The notes beneath the pieces are model-generated. The model ran no database searches. It worked only from the letters and a program-made list of their open reading frames with translations, and was not told the origin of the DNA. Source: CBDCYS01 sp965226245 (GTDB taxonomy: Bacteria; Acidobacteriota; Terriglobia; Bryobacterales; UBA6623). From it: 64,000 bases of DNA. Location of the stretch: assembly GCA_965226245.1 (NCBI GenBank), contig CBDDCL010000015.1:2170001-2234000 (forward strand). The letters run 5' to 3'. Numbering within the stretch: the stretch's first letter is position 1; each line of letters starts with the position of its first letter. Shown here piece by piece: positions 33,327-42,011 of the stretch. Position numbers and translations under genes: made by a program.

Positions 33327-34068
33327 GCCGGGCTTTGTCCTCCAGGGACCGCGCTTGCGAGCAGCTCAGGTCGGCGGACTCGATTGTGTACTCGCCTGCT
33401 CGCCTTCCTGGGAGTTCGCTCCTTCCGTGGCCGGAATCGGCACGTTGCAGGAGGCTGCGGAGGTCCAGGGCACCAAGTTGTCCTCACTTCAGACTCGCTG
33501 CTGCGGGGGGACTTAGAGCTCGTCAACCCAAGGCGTTCCGCACAACGATAACTAATGGTAACAAGCACTTTCCACCAGCTAACCAATCCTATCACGGCCA
33601 AGGCCCTGAGTCGAGTCGGTTTTCGGCCTTTTCGGTGACGGCTGGGAAGGCTCCGACGGCTGATTGCTGGATGGAGAGTTATTTTTCGACAGTTATCCGA
33701 CGACCCTCATTCTCGGTGGCGCCTGCCAGAGTCTTGTTGTGCGTGATGGTTTGGCGGATCATCGGTTGCGTCCCAGACCCTGAGCAAATTGATGCCGCTG
33801 AATGACTGCCACGAGCGCAAGGCTGTGCTGGTGCTTGGAAAACGGGCTTCTTGGAAACCAACCCGGCAGGAATTCCTCAGCGGATCGGTCCTGCCTAGTC
33901 GTTAGTGCCGTATCGGGGCTGGCTCGGGGTGCAAAGGTTGATGGGAAGGCGATGAGATCCGGTCCGAGGCAGTTTCGATAGGGCGACTGAGGAAGTAGAG
34001 GAAGTAGGGACAGAGCCCGAATAAAGAATCTTTACCCGTCCGATTCGAAACTCCTGGAACTCCTGAAA
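33327..34068. other. Gene-free stretch carrying a dispersed repeat (33606-33807)
   Basis: No gene-like frame overall. 33606-33807 is a repeat whose inverse lies at 55372-55563 (shared CTGAGTCGAGTCGGTTTTCG, GATTGCTGGATG, and CCAGAGTCTTGTTGTGCGTG, continuing to GACCCTGAGCAAATTGATGC). Both copies keep a short open frame (SYFST-IRR, then SFSVAP-RVLLCVMVW). The rest looks like degraded intergenic sequence. Confidence 0.6.
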
Positions 34069-34359
34069 TCAACGGGCACGCGGCGATACGCTGGTCAACG
34101 ATGGGACCTTGCGCAGGGGCCGAGGGAGTTTCCTGATGCGGGCCGAGGCCTCGCAGGGGTCCACGGCTTTCTGGGCGTTGAGCCAGAACTCCGGGGTTGT
34201 TCGGAAGGCGTCGGCGAGTTTGAGCGCCATCTCCGCGGTCACCGAGGCGCGGCCGTTCACGATTCGCACCCAGCAACCACGGAAGAAGCGGAACCACTCG
34301 AATTGCGCCCGCTGGTAGCCCTTTAGTCGCCGAAAAACCGCTATACCCCGACGCCCCAA
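34069..34359 (-). pseudogene. HigA-family antitoxin remnant with rearranged N-terminus
   Basis: Residues about 28-80 (VRIVNGRASVTAEMALKLAD, then AFRTTPEFWLNAQKAVDPCE) are the C-terminal half of a HigA-type HTH antitoxin. The N-terminal half is replaced by repeat-derived sequence (GRRGIAVFRRLKGYQRAQFE) from the 86-bp tandem block, so the normal MxNPPHPGE start and first helices are absent. No toxin gene adjoins it. Confidence 0.65.
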
Positions 34360-34862
34360 TCCGCCCTCCTCACATCGCTCTCCGCGGAGACGGACAGGCC
34401 GTAGCCCTTTAGTCGCCGAAAAACCGCTATACCCCTACGCCCCAATCCGCCCTCCTCACATCGCTCTCCGCGGAGACGGACAGGCCCTGGATGGTTTTCG
34501 GACCCAGGGTTCCGCTTCGCTCCACCCATGGGCTACGATCCTGCGCCGCTTCGCGGCTTAACGGCTCAACGGTTCAACCGAGCGCCATCTCGGCGGTCAG
34601 CGAGGTGCGGCCGTTCACGATTCGCACCCAGCAACCACGGAAGAGACGGAACCACTCGAATTGCGCCCGCTGGAAGCCCTTTAGTCGCCGAAAAACCGCG
34701 ATACCCCGACGCCCCAATCCGCCCTCCGCACATCGCTCTCCGCGGAGACGGACAGGCCGGTTTGCTCCTACGCCCCGTCCGGGGCTTGCCCTGGATGGTT
34801 TTCGGACCCAGGGTTCCGCTTCGCTCCACCCATGGGCTACGATCCTACGCCGCTTCGCGGCT
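34225..34862. repeat. Segmental duplication with 86-bp tandem units and dispersed repeat
   Basis: The unit beginning TAGCCCTTTAGTCGCCG occurs at 34316-34401 and 34402-34487 in tandem, and again at about 34673-34758. The higA-derived block 34225-34325 recurs at 34582-34683. Between and after them lies the dispersed repeat also found at 12013-12160 (here reversed; GCGAAGCGG and CCCAGGGTTCCGCTTCGCTC). The stretch 34360-34984 therefore holds repeats and no intact gene. Confidence 0.85.
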
Positions 34863-34965
34863 CAACCGCTCAACGGAACAGCGACTCAACCGCTCAACGG
34901 CTCAATGGAAAAGCGGCTCAACCGCTCAACGGCTCAAACGCTCAACCGCTCAACGGAAAAGCCGA
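34857..34965 (+). repeat. Short tandem repeat of CGGCTCAAC / CGCTCAACGG units
   Basis: About ten near-identical 9-10 bp units (CGGCTCAAC, CGCTCAACGG) with interspersed AAAAG or GAACAG spacers. It lies immediately upstream of the pseudouridine synthase start. Copy-number variation here could alter its leader. Confidence 0.85.
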
Positions 34966-34984
34966 CTGTGCTGAACTAGAAGGT

Positions 34985-35932
34985 GTGGAGATTCAAACCA
35001 GTGCCGAGGATATTGAAAAGCGCCTGGACGTGTTTCTGTCTCAGAAATATCCCGACACCAGCCGGGCGCGGATTCAGCAATGGATTCGTGATGGCCGAGT
35101 CCAGGTAAATCAGGCGCCCGCCCGCGCCTCTCTGCGGCTGCGAGGAAGCGAGGTCGTTTCCGTCGAGCCTGCCCCGGCCACTCCGCTCAAGGCCTTCGCC
35201 GAGAACATCCCCCTCGACCTGCTCCACGAAGATGACGACATCGTCGCCGTCAACAAACCGGCCGGCATGATCGTACACAGCGGCGCCGGCGGTAAATCGG
35301 GAACGCTCGTCAACGCTCTGCTGCATCACTTTTCCACGCTTTCGACTCTGGGCGGGGAGTTGCGTCCTGGAATCGTCCACCGCCTGGACCGCATGACGAG
35401 CGGAGTGCTGCTGGTGGCCAAGAACGACCTCGCTCACCGGCGTCTGGCCCAGCAGTTCCAAAACCGCGAAATCCAGAAAACGTATTGGGCCATCGTCCAC
35501 CGGGCGATCGAGAAGCAGCACCCCGCCGCCAGGAAAGTCGAAGTGGATGGGCACTGGTGGGGCCGGCTCGAGATGCCGATTGGCCGCGACACTCAGCAGC
35601 GAATCAAGATGAACACACGCCCAACAGGACGCGCTGCTCAGACCGATTTTCGCGTCCTCCAACAGTCGGCAAGCTGCGCGCTGCTCGAAGTTCGAATCGC
35701 AACCGGGCGGACTCATCAAATCCGGGTCCACCTGTCGAAAATCGGCCATCCGGTTGTGGGAGACCGCCTTTATGGGGCTCCCGCCATGCCGCCCGGGCTT
35801 CCCGCCCTGGAAAGGTTCTACCTGCACGCGCGCCAGATCGGGTTCCTGCACCCCAACACCAAACAGCCCATTGTGATCGAAGCCCCCTTGCCAAAAGATT
35901 TCACGGATTTGATCCGGCTTCTGGAGCTATAA
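34985..35932 (+). CDS. rluD: RluD-type 23S rRNA pseudouridine synthase
   Basis: Converts specific uridines of 23S rRNA to pseudouridine. GTG 34985 is preferred because the upstream frame consists of the short tandem repeat. Residues 10-60 form an S4 RNA-binding domain (KRLDVFLSQKYPDTSRARIQ). The catalytic domain has GIVHRLDRMTSG with Asp135 as the nucleophile, then VAVNKPAGMIVHSG before it and RIATGRTHQIRVHLSKIGHP after it. 315 aa. RluD and RluC/A are close relatives; the S4 domain and these motifs favour RluD, but target positions cannot be proved from sequence. Confidence 0.88.
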   Translation: MEIQTSAEDIEKRLDVFLSQKYPDTSRARIQQWIRDGRVQVNQAPARASLRLRGSEVVSVEPAPATPLKAFAENIPLDLLHEDDDIVAVNKPAGMIVHSGAGGKSGTLVNALLHHFSTLSTLGGELRPGIVHRLDRMTSGVLLVAKNDLAHRRLAQQFQNREIQKTYWAIVHRAIEKQHPAARKVEVDGHWWGRLEMPIGRDTQQRIKMNTRPTGRAAQTDFRVLQQSASCALLEVRIATGRTHQIRVHLSKIGHPVVGDRLYGAPAMPPGLPALERFYLHARQIGFLHPNTKQPIVIEAPLPKDFTDLIRLLEL

Positions 35933-35984
35933 TCGAAGGTAAGACTCGGGAGTCCTGGAAAGCATGATCCCGAGGCAACGTCCC

Positions 35985-36944
35985 ATGAAGAGGTTTGGCC
36001 TATTTGTTCTTGCCTCCGCGCTGCTGCTGGCTCAAGACGGCAAGAACGCGCCTGTTGGGGGACCGGAAGATCTCCCCGGCGAAATTGTGGCTCCGAACTC
36101 GACGATTCGAGTCGAGGTCTCCCGTGTCCCGCTGTTGTTTACCGTCACTGATAAGAAAAACCGCTTCATCACAAACCTCGAGCGCGAGGATTTCGAGGTC
36201 ACCGACAACGGCAAGAAGCAGAGCATTCGGGAGTTCGTTCGGGAAAGCGACCTGCCGCTGCGAATCGGCATTCTGCTCGACACGAGCAACAGCATCCGGG
36301 GCCGCTTCACTTTCGAACAGGAAGCGGCGATCGAGTTTGTCCGCGGCGTCTTGCAAGAAGAGAAGGACAAAGCGTTTCTTGTCAGTTTTGACACGCGCGC
36401 CGAACTGATCGTCGACTTCACCAACAACCCCGACGAGTTGGCGAACGGCATCCGGGCGCTGCGGGCCGGGGGCGGCACCACGCTCTACGACGCCATCTAC
36501 TATGCCTCCCGGGACAAGCTGCCCGAGGATTGGCCGCCCGAGCAGTTTCGGCGGGCGCTGGTGATTCTCGGCGACGGCGAAGACAATCAAAGCTCGGTGA
36601 CGCGCGAAATGGCTCTCGAGATGGCGCACAAGGCCGAGGCGGTGATCTATGCCATCTCGACGAATCAGAAGGGAGTCCAAATCCCGGGCGACAAAGTGCT
36701 CAAGAGGTTCACGCAGGAAACCGGCGGCGTGGCTTTCCATCCTTTTCAGGCTCGCGATCTGGAGCAATCGTTCGCCGATATTGCCAATGAACTTCGGCAT
36801 CAGTACTTCATCCTCTATTCGCCGACCGATTTTGTCGCCGATGGAAGTTTTCACAGAGTGCGGATCAAGACCCGCGTGAAAAACACCGCCGTTCGAACCC
36901 GCAAAGGCTACTACGCGCCTTTTCCGGGCGAGCAGCGCCGCTAG
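35985..36944 (+). CDS. Secreted VWFA-domain protein of the acidobacterial type
   Basis: Signal peptide MKRFGLFVLASALLLAQ from the ATG at 35985 (an upstream ATG at 35964 adds seven residues). An N-terminal beta region (RVPLLFTVTDKKNRFITNLE, REDFEVTDNGKKQ) precedes a VWA domain (about 90-290) with the metal-ion-dependent adhesion motif LLDTSNSIRG (DxSxS), GGGTTLYDAI and ILGDGEDNQS. This domain order defines the VWFA-related family that is expanded in Acidobacteria. The function is not established; adhesion or protein binding is likely. It is downstream of rluD on the same strand. Confidence 0.9.
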   Translation: MKRFGLFVLASALLLAQDGKNAPVGGPEDLPGEIVAPNSTIRVEVSRVPLLFTVTDKKNRFITNLEREDFEVTDNGKKQSIREFVRESDLPLRIGILLDTSNSIRGRFTFEQEAAIEFVRGVLQEEKDKAFLVSFDTRAELIVDFTNNPDELANGIRALRAGGGTTLYDAIYYASRDKLPEDWPPEQFRRALVILGDGEDNQSSVTREMALEMAHKAEAVIYAISTNQKGVQIPGDKVLKRFTQETGGVAFHPFQARDLEQSFADIANELRHQYFILYSPTDFVADGSFHRVRIKTRVKNTAVRTRKGYYAPFPGEQRR

Positions 36945-37024
36945 CCTCCGCGGCCCGTCCAGCGCCGCGCGCAATTTTTTTTCGGAATCGCCTGTTTCCT
37001 CTTTCGCTTTTTGTTCGCCCATGG

Positions 37025-37052
37025 TACAATTGCGGACAAGACCATTGTCCGC
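37025..37052 (+). promoter_or_regulatory. Putative recA promoter with operator palindrome
   Basis: TACAAT at 37025-37030 resembles a -10 box. GCGGACAA (37032-37039) and TTGTCCGC (37045-37052) form a perfect 8-bp inverted repeat with a 5-bp spacer that would overlap the transcription start, 22 bp before the recA ATG. An SOS (LexA-type) operator is a reasonable guess from position, but I cannot match it to a known acidobacterial LexA box. Confidence 0.5.
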
Positions 37053-37074
37053 CTGGAAAAAGGAGCTTATCCAA

Positions 37075-38142
37075 ATGGATCAGAAAGATCGTGAACGCAG
37101 CCTAGAGCTGGCGCTAGGTGAAATTGAAAAAGCCCATGGAAAGGGATCGATCCTGCGTCTCGGGTCGCGAGACGTTGTCCCGGTCAGCGCCATCCCGACC
37201 GGATCGATTTCGGTGGACTCCGCCCTGGGAGTGGGCGGATTGCCGCGTGGCCGGGTTGTCGAAATCTTCGGACCGGAATCCTCCGGCAAAACCACGCTGG
37301 CGCTGTCCGCGCTTGCCCAGGCCCAAAAATTGGGGGGGATGTGCGCCTTCATCGACGCCGAGCACGCCATGGATCCGATCTATGCCGCAAAGCTCGGTGT
37401 CGATGTCGACAATTTGCTGGTCTCGCAACCCGACAGCGGCGAGCAAGCCTTGCAGATCGTTGATGTTTTGGTCCGCTCCAGCGCCATCGACCTGCTTGTG
37501 GTGGACTCGGTCGCCGCACTGGTCCCCCGGGCCGAGCTGGAAGGAGAAATGGGCGACAGCCACATGGGTCTGCAAGCGCGCCTGATGTCGCAAGCTCTGC
37601 GCAAGCTTACGGGAGCGGTGTTCAAGTCGAACTGTTGCCTGATTTTCATCAACCAGATCCGCGAGAAGATCGGTGTCATGTTCGGCAGCCCGGAGACGAC
37701 CACCGGCGGCCGCGCTTTGAAGTTTTACACCTCCATACGACTCGACATTCGCCGTATCGGTCAGATCAAGGACGGCGATCGCGTGATTGGCAACCGCACC
37801 AAGGTCAAGGTCGTCAAGAACAAGGTCGCGCCGCCATTCCGGCTGGCCGAGTTCGACATCATGTACGGCGAGGGCATCTCGCTCGAAGGCGACCTGCTCG
37901 ACCAGGGAGTCGCCAACGGCATCGTGGCCAAGAGCGGCGCCTGGTACTCCTATGGAGGCGAGCGCATTGGTCAAGGCCGCGAGAACTCCAAACAGTTCCT
38001 GAGGGACAATCCGGACATTCGTGACCGGCTCGAAACCGAGCTGCGGCAGGCGCTCGGCCTGGCCCCGCAGCCCCGCCCCGAACTCGCGGAAGTTCCCGAG
38101 GACGAAAAAGCCGCCAGCTCAAAGGCAGCCGCGCAGGGGTAG
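37075..38142 (+). CDS. recA: RecA recombinase
   Basis: ATP-dependent strand-exchange protein and SOS coprotease. ATG 37075 has AAGGAG 10 bp upstream; an ATG at 37021 would lie in the promoter palindrome. Walker A GPESSGKTTLAL is near residue 62-70, the DNA-binding loop 1 region is RAELEGEMGDSHMGLQAR, and SNCCLIFINQIREKIGVMFG is the L2 side. In most bacteria Cys pairs are not seen here (usual TVIFINQ), a mild oddity. The C-terminus is acidic as expected (EVPEDEKAASSK). 355 aa. Confidence 0.96.
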   Translation: MDQKDRERSLELALGEIEKAHGKGSILRLGSRDVVPVSAIPTGSISVDSALGVGGLPRGRVVEIFGPESSGKTTLALSALAQAQKLGGMCAFIDAEHAMDPIYAAKLGVDVDNLLVSQPDSGEQALQIVDVLVRSSAIDLLVVDSVAALVPRAELEGEMGDSHMGLQARLMSQALRKLTGAVFKSNCCLIFINQIREKIGVMFGSPETTTGGRALKFYTSIRLDIRRIGQIKDGDRVIGNRTKVKVVKNKVAPPFRLAEFDIMYGEGISLEGDLLDQGVANGIVAKSGAWYSYGGERIGQGRENSKQFLRDNPDIRDRLETELRQALGLAPQPRPELAEVPEDEKAASSKAAAQG

Positions 38143-38219
38143 AGTCACAACTCCGGTTTCGGTATTTGGCGGGCGGCGCGAGTGCAGCCGGGATGCGCTC
38201 GGCGCTGCCTTGTCCTCTT

Positions 38220-38353
38220 CTCCGCGCCGGAACAGAGCCGCGCCCGCAAGGGTGCGGTCGAGTCTGGCAGTGACCGCATTTCCGGTGGCGGCCCCGACGC
38301 ACTGACTACCCTCGACCGCACCCTTGCGGGCGCGGCTCTGTTCCGGCGCGGAG
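38220..38353. repeat. 43-bp perfect inverted repeat between recA and ggt
   Basis: 38220-38262 (starting CTCCGCGCCGGAACAGAGCC) is the exact inverse of 38311-38353, with a 48-nt loop. It lies between the convergent recA and ggt stops, ending directly at the ggt stop codon. No T-run follows on either side, so if it terminates transcription it is not a standard intrinsic terminator. It may be a REP/MITE-type element. Confidence 0.9.
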
Positions 38354-40189
38354 CTACCATCCCACTGCATAGGCCACCCTTCTCGGGTCCGCTCCCGCGG
38401 CCATCGTCCCTTTCTCCAGGTCATGGAGGATTCCCTGCATGCTGCCTAAGGCGTAGCCGTCGATTCGCTCGACCTTGTGCCCCATGTTTTTGAGTTTGTT
38501 GGTTACGCCTTCGGAAATCCGGTTTTCGACACGCACCGTGATTGGGGAACCAGGCTTGTAGAAACTCGGGTCGGCGACAAGAGCCAGTCTCGGGGCCGCA
38601 ATCGCTTCCTGGATTTCCATTCCGAAGTCGAGCACGTTGATGACCGCCTGAAACTGCGTCTGGCCGATCGTTTCTCCCCCCGGCGTACCAATGGCCAGCA
38701 CGAATCGCCCGTTCTTCAGGACAATGATCGGCGAGTTGTTCAGTATGGGGATCTGACCGCCGCGCGCGTAGTTGACATGATCGGGGTAGGGTGCGGTCGA
38801 GCCAATGCGGGTGCCGTTGTTGAAAGTCAGGCCGGTGCTGCCGACCACAACGCCGGTACCGAACGCGCTGCCATGGGTGGGCGTGCAGGCGACTGCGTTG
38901 CCGTGCTTGTCGACAATCGAAAAGCTGTCGGTGTGACCCTCGGGATCGATTCGCTCCGAGAACCGCGTCGGGCGATGGGAAGCCAGCCGCGCATCCGTCT
39001 TTCCTGCCCTCTCGCCACCCGCATCACCTGGCTCTGGATAAGCCATCGCTTTGGCGGCATCGATCAGCTTGCGCCGCTCAGCCGCGTACTGCTTCGAAAG
39101 CATCCCCGCGACGGGAAGGTCGGTGGTCTTGGGGTCGGCGACATAGCGATACACGTCGGCCTTGGCGACCTTGATGCTTTCGACGACGAGATGCAGGACT
39201 TCAGGCGAGTTGTGCCCGAGCTTCTTCAAGTCAAACCCCTCGATCAGGTTGAGCTGCATCGTCACTTCGAACCCGCCCCGCGAAGTCGACGGGCTGCTGT
39301 AGACGTCATAGCCGCGATAGGTTGTATGAACAGGCTCGGCCCAGATCGGCTCGTAACCGGCGAGATCTTCGGCGCCAAACAACCCGCCATGTTCTTTGTA
39401 GAAGCGGATCACCTCCGCGGCGATGTCCCCTTTGTAGAAGCGGTCAAAAGCCGCCCGAAGAGCCTCGGATCGTGACTTCCCCTGTTTCAGAGCCGCCTGC
39501 TCGGCTTCCACGACTTTCGTGAATGTAGAAGCCAAGCCCGGTTTCGTCACTCTCTCATTCGCAACAGGCATTCGTCCCTGGGGGAAGAACGCGGCGCGGC
39601 TCGATGCAAACTTCTCGAACAGCTCCTGGTGGCCGGCAATACTCCCGACTACGGACTTCTCGATCGGGTGACCGTTTTCGGCGTAATCGATTGCGGGTTG
39701 CAAAAGCTCGCCGAGACTCATCGTTCCGAAGCGGTCGAGCGACGCCACCCAGCCGCCGAAAAGGCCGGGCGCCACGCCCGCCTTGATGCCCTTCCTCAGC
39801 TCTTCGTCCGTGACTTCAGCGGCGTTTAGCGCCTTTGGAGCAGCGCCCGTTGCGTTTAATGAATAGACCCTGGCGGTGGATTTCTCATAGATCGTCATGA
39901 AGCCGTTGCCGCCGGCTCCCGACATTTGCGGACGAACGACGTTGAGCGTCGCCAGCACGGCGACCGAAGCATCGACCGCGTTTCCGCCCTTGAGCAGGAT
40001 TTGCATGCCAGCCATGGAGGCCAGCGGATGGCCCGAGGTGACCAGGCCGTGCATGCCGGGAACGGAGGGGCGGCGGGCGCCGCGGGGTGTTTCGGCCTTG
40101 GGTGGCTGGGGGCCGGGGCCGCAACCGGTGAGGGTGACGATGACAAACGACAGCGAAACGGCTAATGCAATGTTTGCTCGGTTCCACAT
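38354..40189 (-). CDS. ggt: Gamma-glutamyltransferase, predicted lipoprotein
   Basis: Cleaves or transfers the gamma-glutamyl group of glutathione-like peptides; Ntn-hydrolase that cleaves itself into two subunits. A lipoprotein signal with LTGC lipobox (Cys near 23) is followed by GNAVDASVAVLATLNVVRPQ and SGAGGNGFMTIYE. The autoprocessing Thr is in GHTDSFSIVDKHGNAVACTP (near residue 430), and GGQIPILNNSPIIVLKNGRF followed by GTPGGETIGQTQFQAVINVL is the small-subunit core. 611 aa. The usual TTHxS is here HTDSFS, so the nucleophile assignment is by alignment. In a bacillithiol-using organism its natural substrate may not be glutathione. Confidence 0.9.
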   Translation of the reverse strand: MWNRANIALAVSLSFVIVTLTGCGPGPQPPKAETPRGARRPSVPGMHGLVTSGHPLASMAGMQILLKGGNAVDASVAVLATLNVVRPQMSGAGGNGFMTIYEKSTARVYSLNATGAAPKALNAAEVTDEELRKGIKAGVAPGLFGGWVASLDRFGTMSLGELLQPAIDYAENGHPIEKSVVGSIAGHQELFEKFASSRAAFFPQGRMPVANERVTKPGLASTFTKVVEAEQAALKQGKSRSEALRAAFDRFYKGDIAAEVIRFYKEHGGLFGAEDLAGYEPIWAEPVHTTYRGYDVYSSPSTSRGGFEVTMQLNLIEGFDLKKLGHNSPEVLHLVVESIKVAKADVYRYVADPKTTDLPVAGMLSKQYAAERRKLIDAAKAMAYPEPGDAGGERAGKTDARLASHRPTRFSERIDPEGHTDSFSIVDKHGNAVACTPTHGSAFGTGVVVGSTGLTFNNGTRIGSTAPYPDHVNYARGGQIPILNNSPIIVLKNGRFVLAIGTPGGETIGQTQFQAVINVLDFGMEIQEAIAAPRLALVADPSFYKPGSPITVRVENRISEGVTNKLKNMGHKVERIDGYALGSMQGILHDLEKGTMAAGADPRRVAYAVGW

Positions 40190-40469
40190 GGGTCGATCTC
40201 CTTGGGCAGTAGGTCCCGGCTCTCAGCCGGTCCCTAGAGTTTCTACATTCTGCAGACAGGGGGGACGAACCGCCCTGAGGTGGCGCGCGCCTCCCGGCGG
40301 GCCGCGTCGGCCTCCGGGCCGACGTAACGTGGCCTTCCGTCCGCACCCGGACCTGCTCTCAGCCGGTCCTTCGGCGCCGGAGCGGGGACGAAGGCCGGCA
40401 GGGGCTTTGAACCGCCGCGTTATCAAGCCGAGACGCCCTCGGCACAAGAGCAGCCGGCCAAAGTTTGTT
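40190..40469. other. Intergenic, with short repeated words
   Basis: TCTCAGCCGGTCC occurs at about 40218 and 40358. GC-rich stems such as GTCGGCC-TCC-GGGCCGAC (near 40306-40323) are present. No gene is seen. Confidence 0.45.
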
Positions 40470-41657
40470 TCAATCCACCTTGTACGGCGTGAGGCTGGCT
40501 CTTGACACATAGGCCACAACGTCCGTATCGGTGCGGATCAAACAAAACTTCCCTTTACCTTCAATCATCGTCACCTTTGTACCCGCTAGCAGCTCGCCGT
40601 CGGGACGCTTTGATTCCCCGGGGCCATCGAGGTAGTAGCGAGTGTCGTCTCGAAGCCTGTGGGTGAACTCCAGGAGCTCGGACTCTCGAAACTTCCATTC
40701 GTCGGGCAACTGGACGACCAAGGCAACACCGGCGGGTTCGGGATGACTTTCGTTGACCAGCACAAGGCTTTCGTTTTCTTCGAACCAATCCAGCCCTTCC
40801 CAGTTTGTCGCTTTCCACTCAGGAGGGGCGATGAGGTCAAGATCGAGAGGGGCTCCGATTGGTTCTCCGTCGCGTGAGAATCGCTGCAGCCAATGGTATT
40901 GGTATTCTCGCTCGCCTTTCGAGTTGTGGGAACTAAGCAAGACAATGAAACCCCAAGCGCCATCGGCTTCGCGGCGCCAAACCAGATCCGGAGCGCGGAA
41001 GCGTTGCGCCCGAGGCGCCCTTCCTCTCGGTCGTGGCGCCTGCAGCGTGATAAAGTTCGGTGACCGAATGAGTATGCCGCTGTCACCAGGGCTGAGGGTG
41101 TGAAGAAGTACGATCGGGCGCAGCGCCAAGCGGCCTACCTTTGGCTGTAGCTGTGCCGGCACGTGCTGGTACTCGGGGTATCCGCCCTCCCACAGTACGG
41201 CCACGCGGGAACTGCCATCGGGCATGGCACGAACCGCCAAGCCCTCCAACCCGCGTTTGCCAAACTCGGCGAGCGGCGCATCGTAGCTGGCAACCACCCC
41301 ATCCGGACCAAACAGGGCTCGCAGCCGCTCGGAAAGCACAACAACCCGGCCGTCACCCAGCACCTCAATCGACTCCGTGTCGGTAACCAGGTTGCCGTAG
41401 GGAAGCTGAATTCTTTCCAGTGCGCCGGGCTCGATCGGAATCAGCGGCCCTTTTCGTCCCCGCAGGGACAAGCGGAAGTAGGCGCCACGCTGGCCGTCAT
41501 CCACGATCAGCAGGTGATCCCCGGAACGCACGACGCCGGACGCCTCGGCGATCGCGAAATTCTCAGCGGCCGGTGACAAGTTCACGAACAGGCTGCAAAA
41601 AAGAGAAGCGAAAAGAATGGATAGGCGGATCGGCACAACAGGATTCCAGCCACTCAT
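40470..41657 (-). CDS. Secreted phytase/esterase-like beta-propeller protein
   Basis: Signal peptide at residues about 10-31 (PIRLSILFASLFCSLFVNLS). The body contains regularly spaced beta-strand units (HLLIVDDGQRGAYFRLSLRG, DTESIEVLGDGRVVVLSERL, RGLEGLAVRAMPDG, NWEGLDWFEENESLVLVNES), resembling phytase-like or SdiA-regulated propellers in which EGL and E-S-I motifs bind Ca2+. The C-terminal 55 residues look SH3-like (GTKVTMIEGKGKFCLIRTDT). No catalytic assignment can be made. 395 aa; the start follows a normal leader. Confidence 0.7.
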   Translation of the reverse strand: MSGWNPVVPIRLSILFASLFCSLFVNLSPAAENFAIAEASGVVRSGDHLLIVDDGQRGAYFRLSLRGRKGPLIPIEPGALERIQLPYGNLVTDTESIEVLGDGRVVVLSERLRALFGPDGVVASYDAPLAEFGKRGLEGLAVRAMPDGSSRVAVLWEGGYPEYQHVPAQLQPKVGRLALRPIVLLHTLSPGDSGILIRSPNFITLQAPRPRGRAPRAQRFRAPDLVWRREADGAWGFIVLLSSHNSKGEREYQYHWLQRFSRDGEPIGAPLDLDLIAPPEWKATNWEGLDWFEENESLVLVNESHPEPAGVALVVQLPDEWKFRESELLEFTHRLRDDTRYYLDGPGESKRPDGELLAGTKVTMIEGKGKFCLIRTDTDVVAYVSRASLTPYKVD

Positions 41658-42011
41658 ATCTTACCGAAACACCACAGAAGAGGCTTCTGGGCCGGTCTTG
41701 GACCCTGCATGGTTGACGAGATTTCGGATTGCCAAGTTGCAATCTAATACGATTGAGGGCCTGGTTCGGTTTCCGGGCGAGCCACCAATATCGCCCCGCC
41801 GAGGCTTGGCTCTTTGATTTGCTCCTATCGTTATCACAATCCCCAGGTTAAAGCCCTCGGCTGTTGATGTTGTGCCCCTTCGGGGTAGGGGAGCGGCAAA
41901 ATTGCCGGTCCTTACTGAAGACTTCAGCGGGTTTCTCTTGTTAATGCTTGCGGCGAGAGGGGGTGGGATAATGACTTCGGTCCCTTTCGAGAATCTCAGG
42001 AGAATTGCGTG
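41658..42011. other. Intergenic between divergent genes
   Basis: Holds the leaders of the propeller gene and the DUF1080 gene. A CCCCTTCGGGG hairpin lies near 41876. AGGAG at 41998-42002 serves the downstream gene. No coding frame is credible. Confidence 0.45.

Noticed and set aside
37114..37974. 286-codon minus-strand frame over recA
   Set aside because: Antisense shadow of recA, without independent features.
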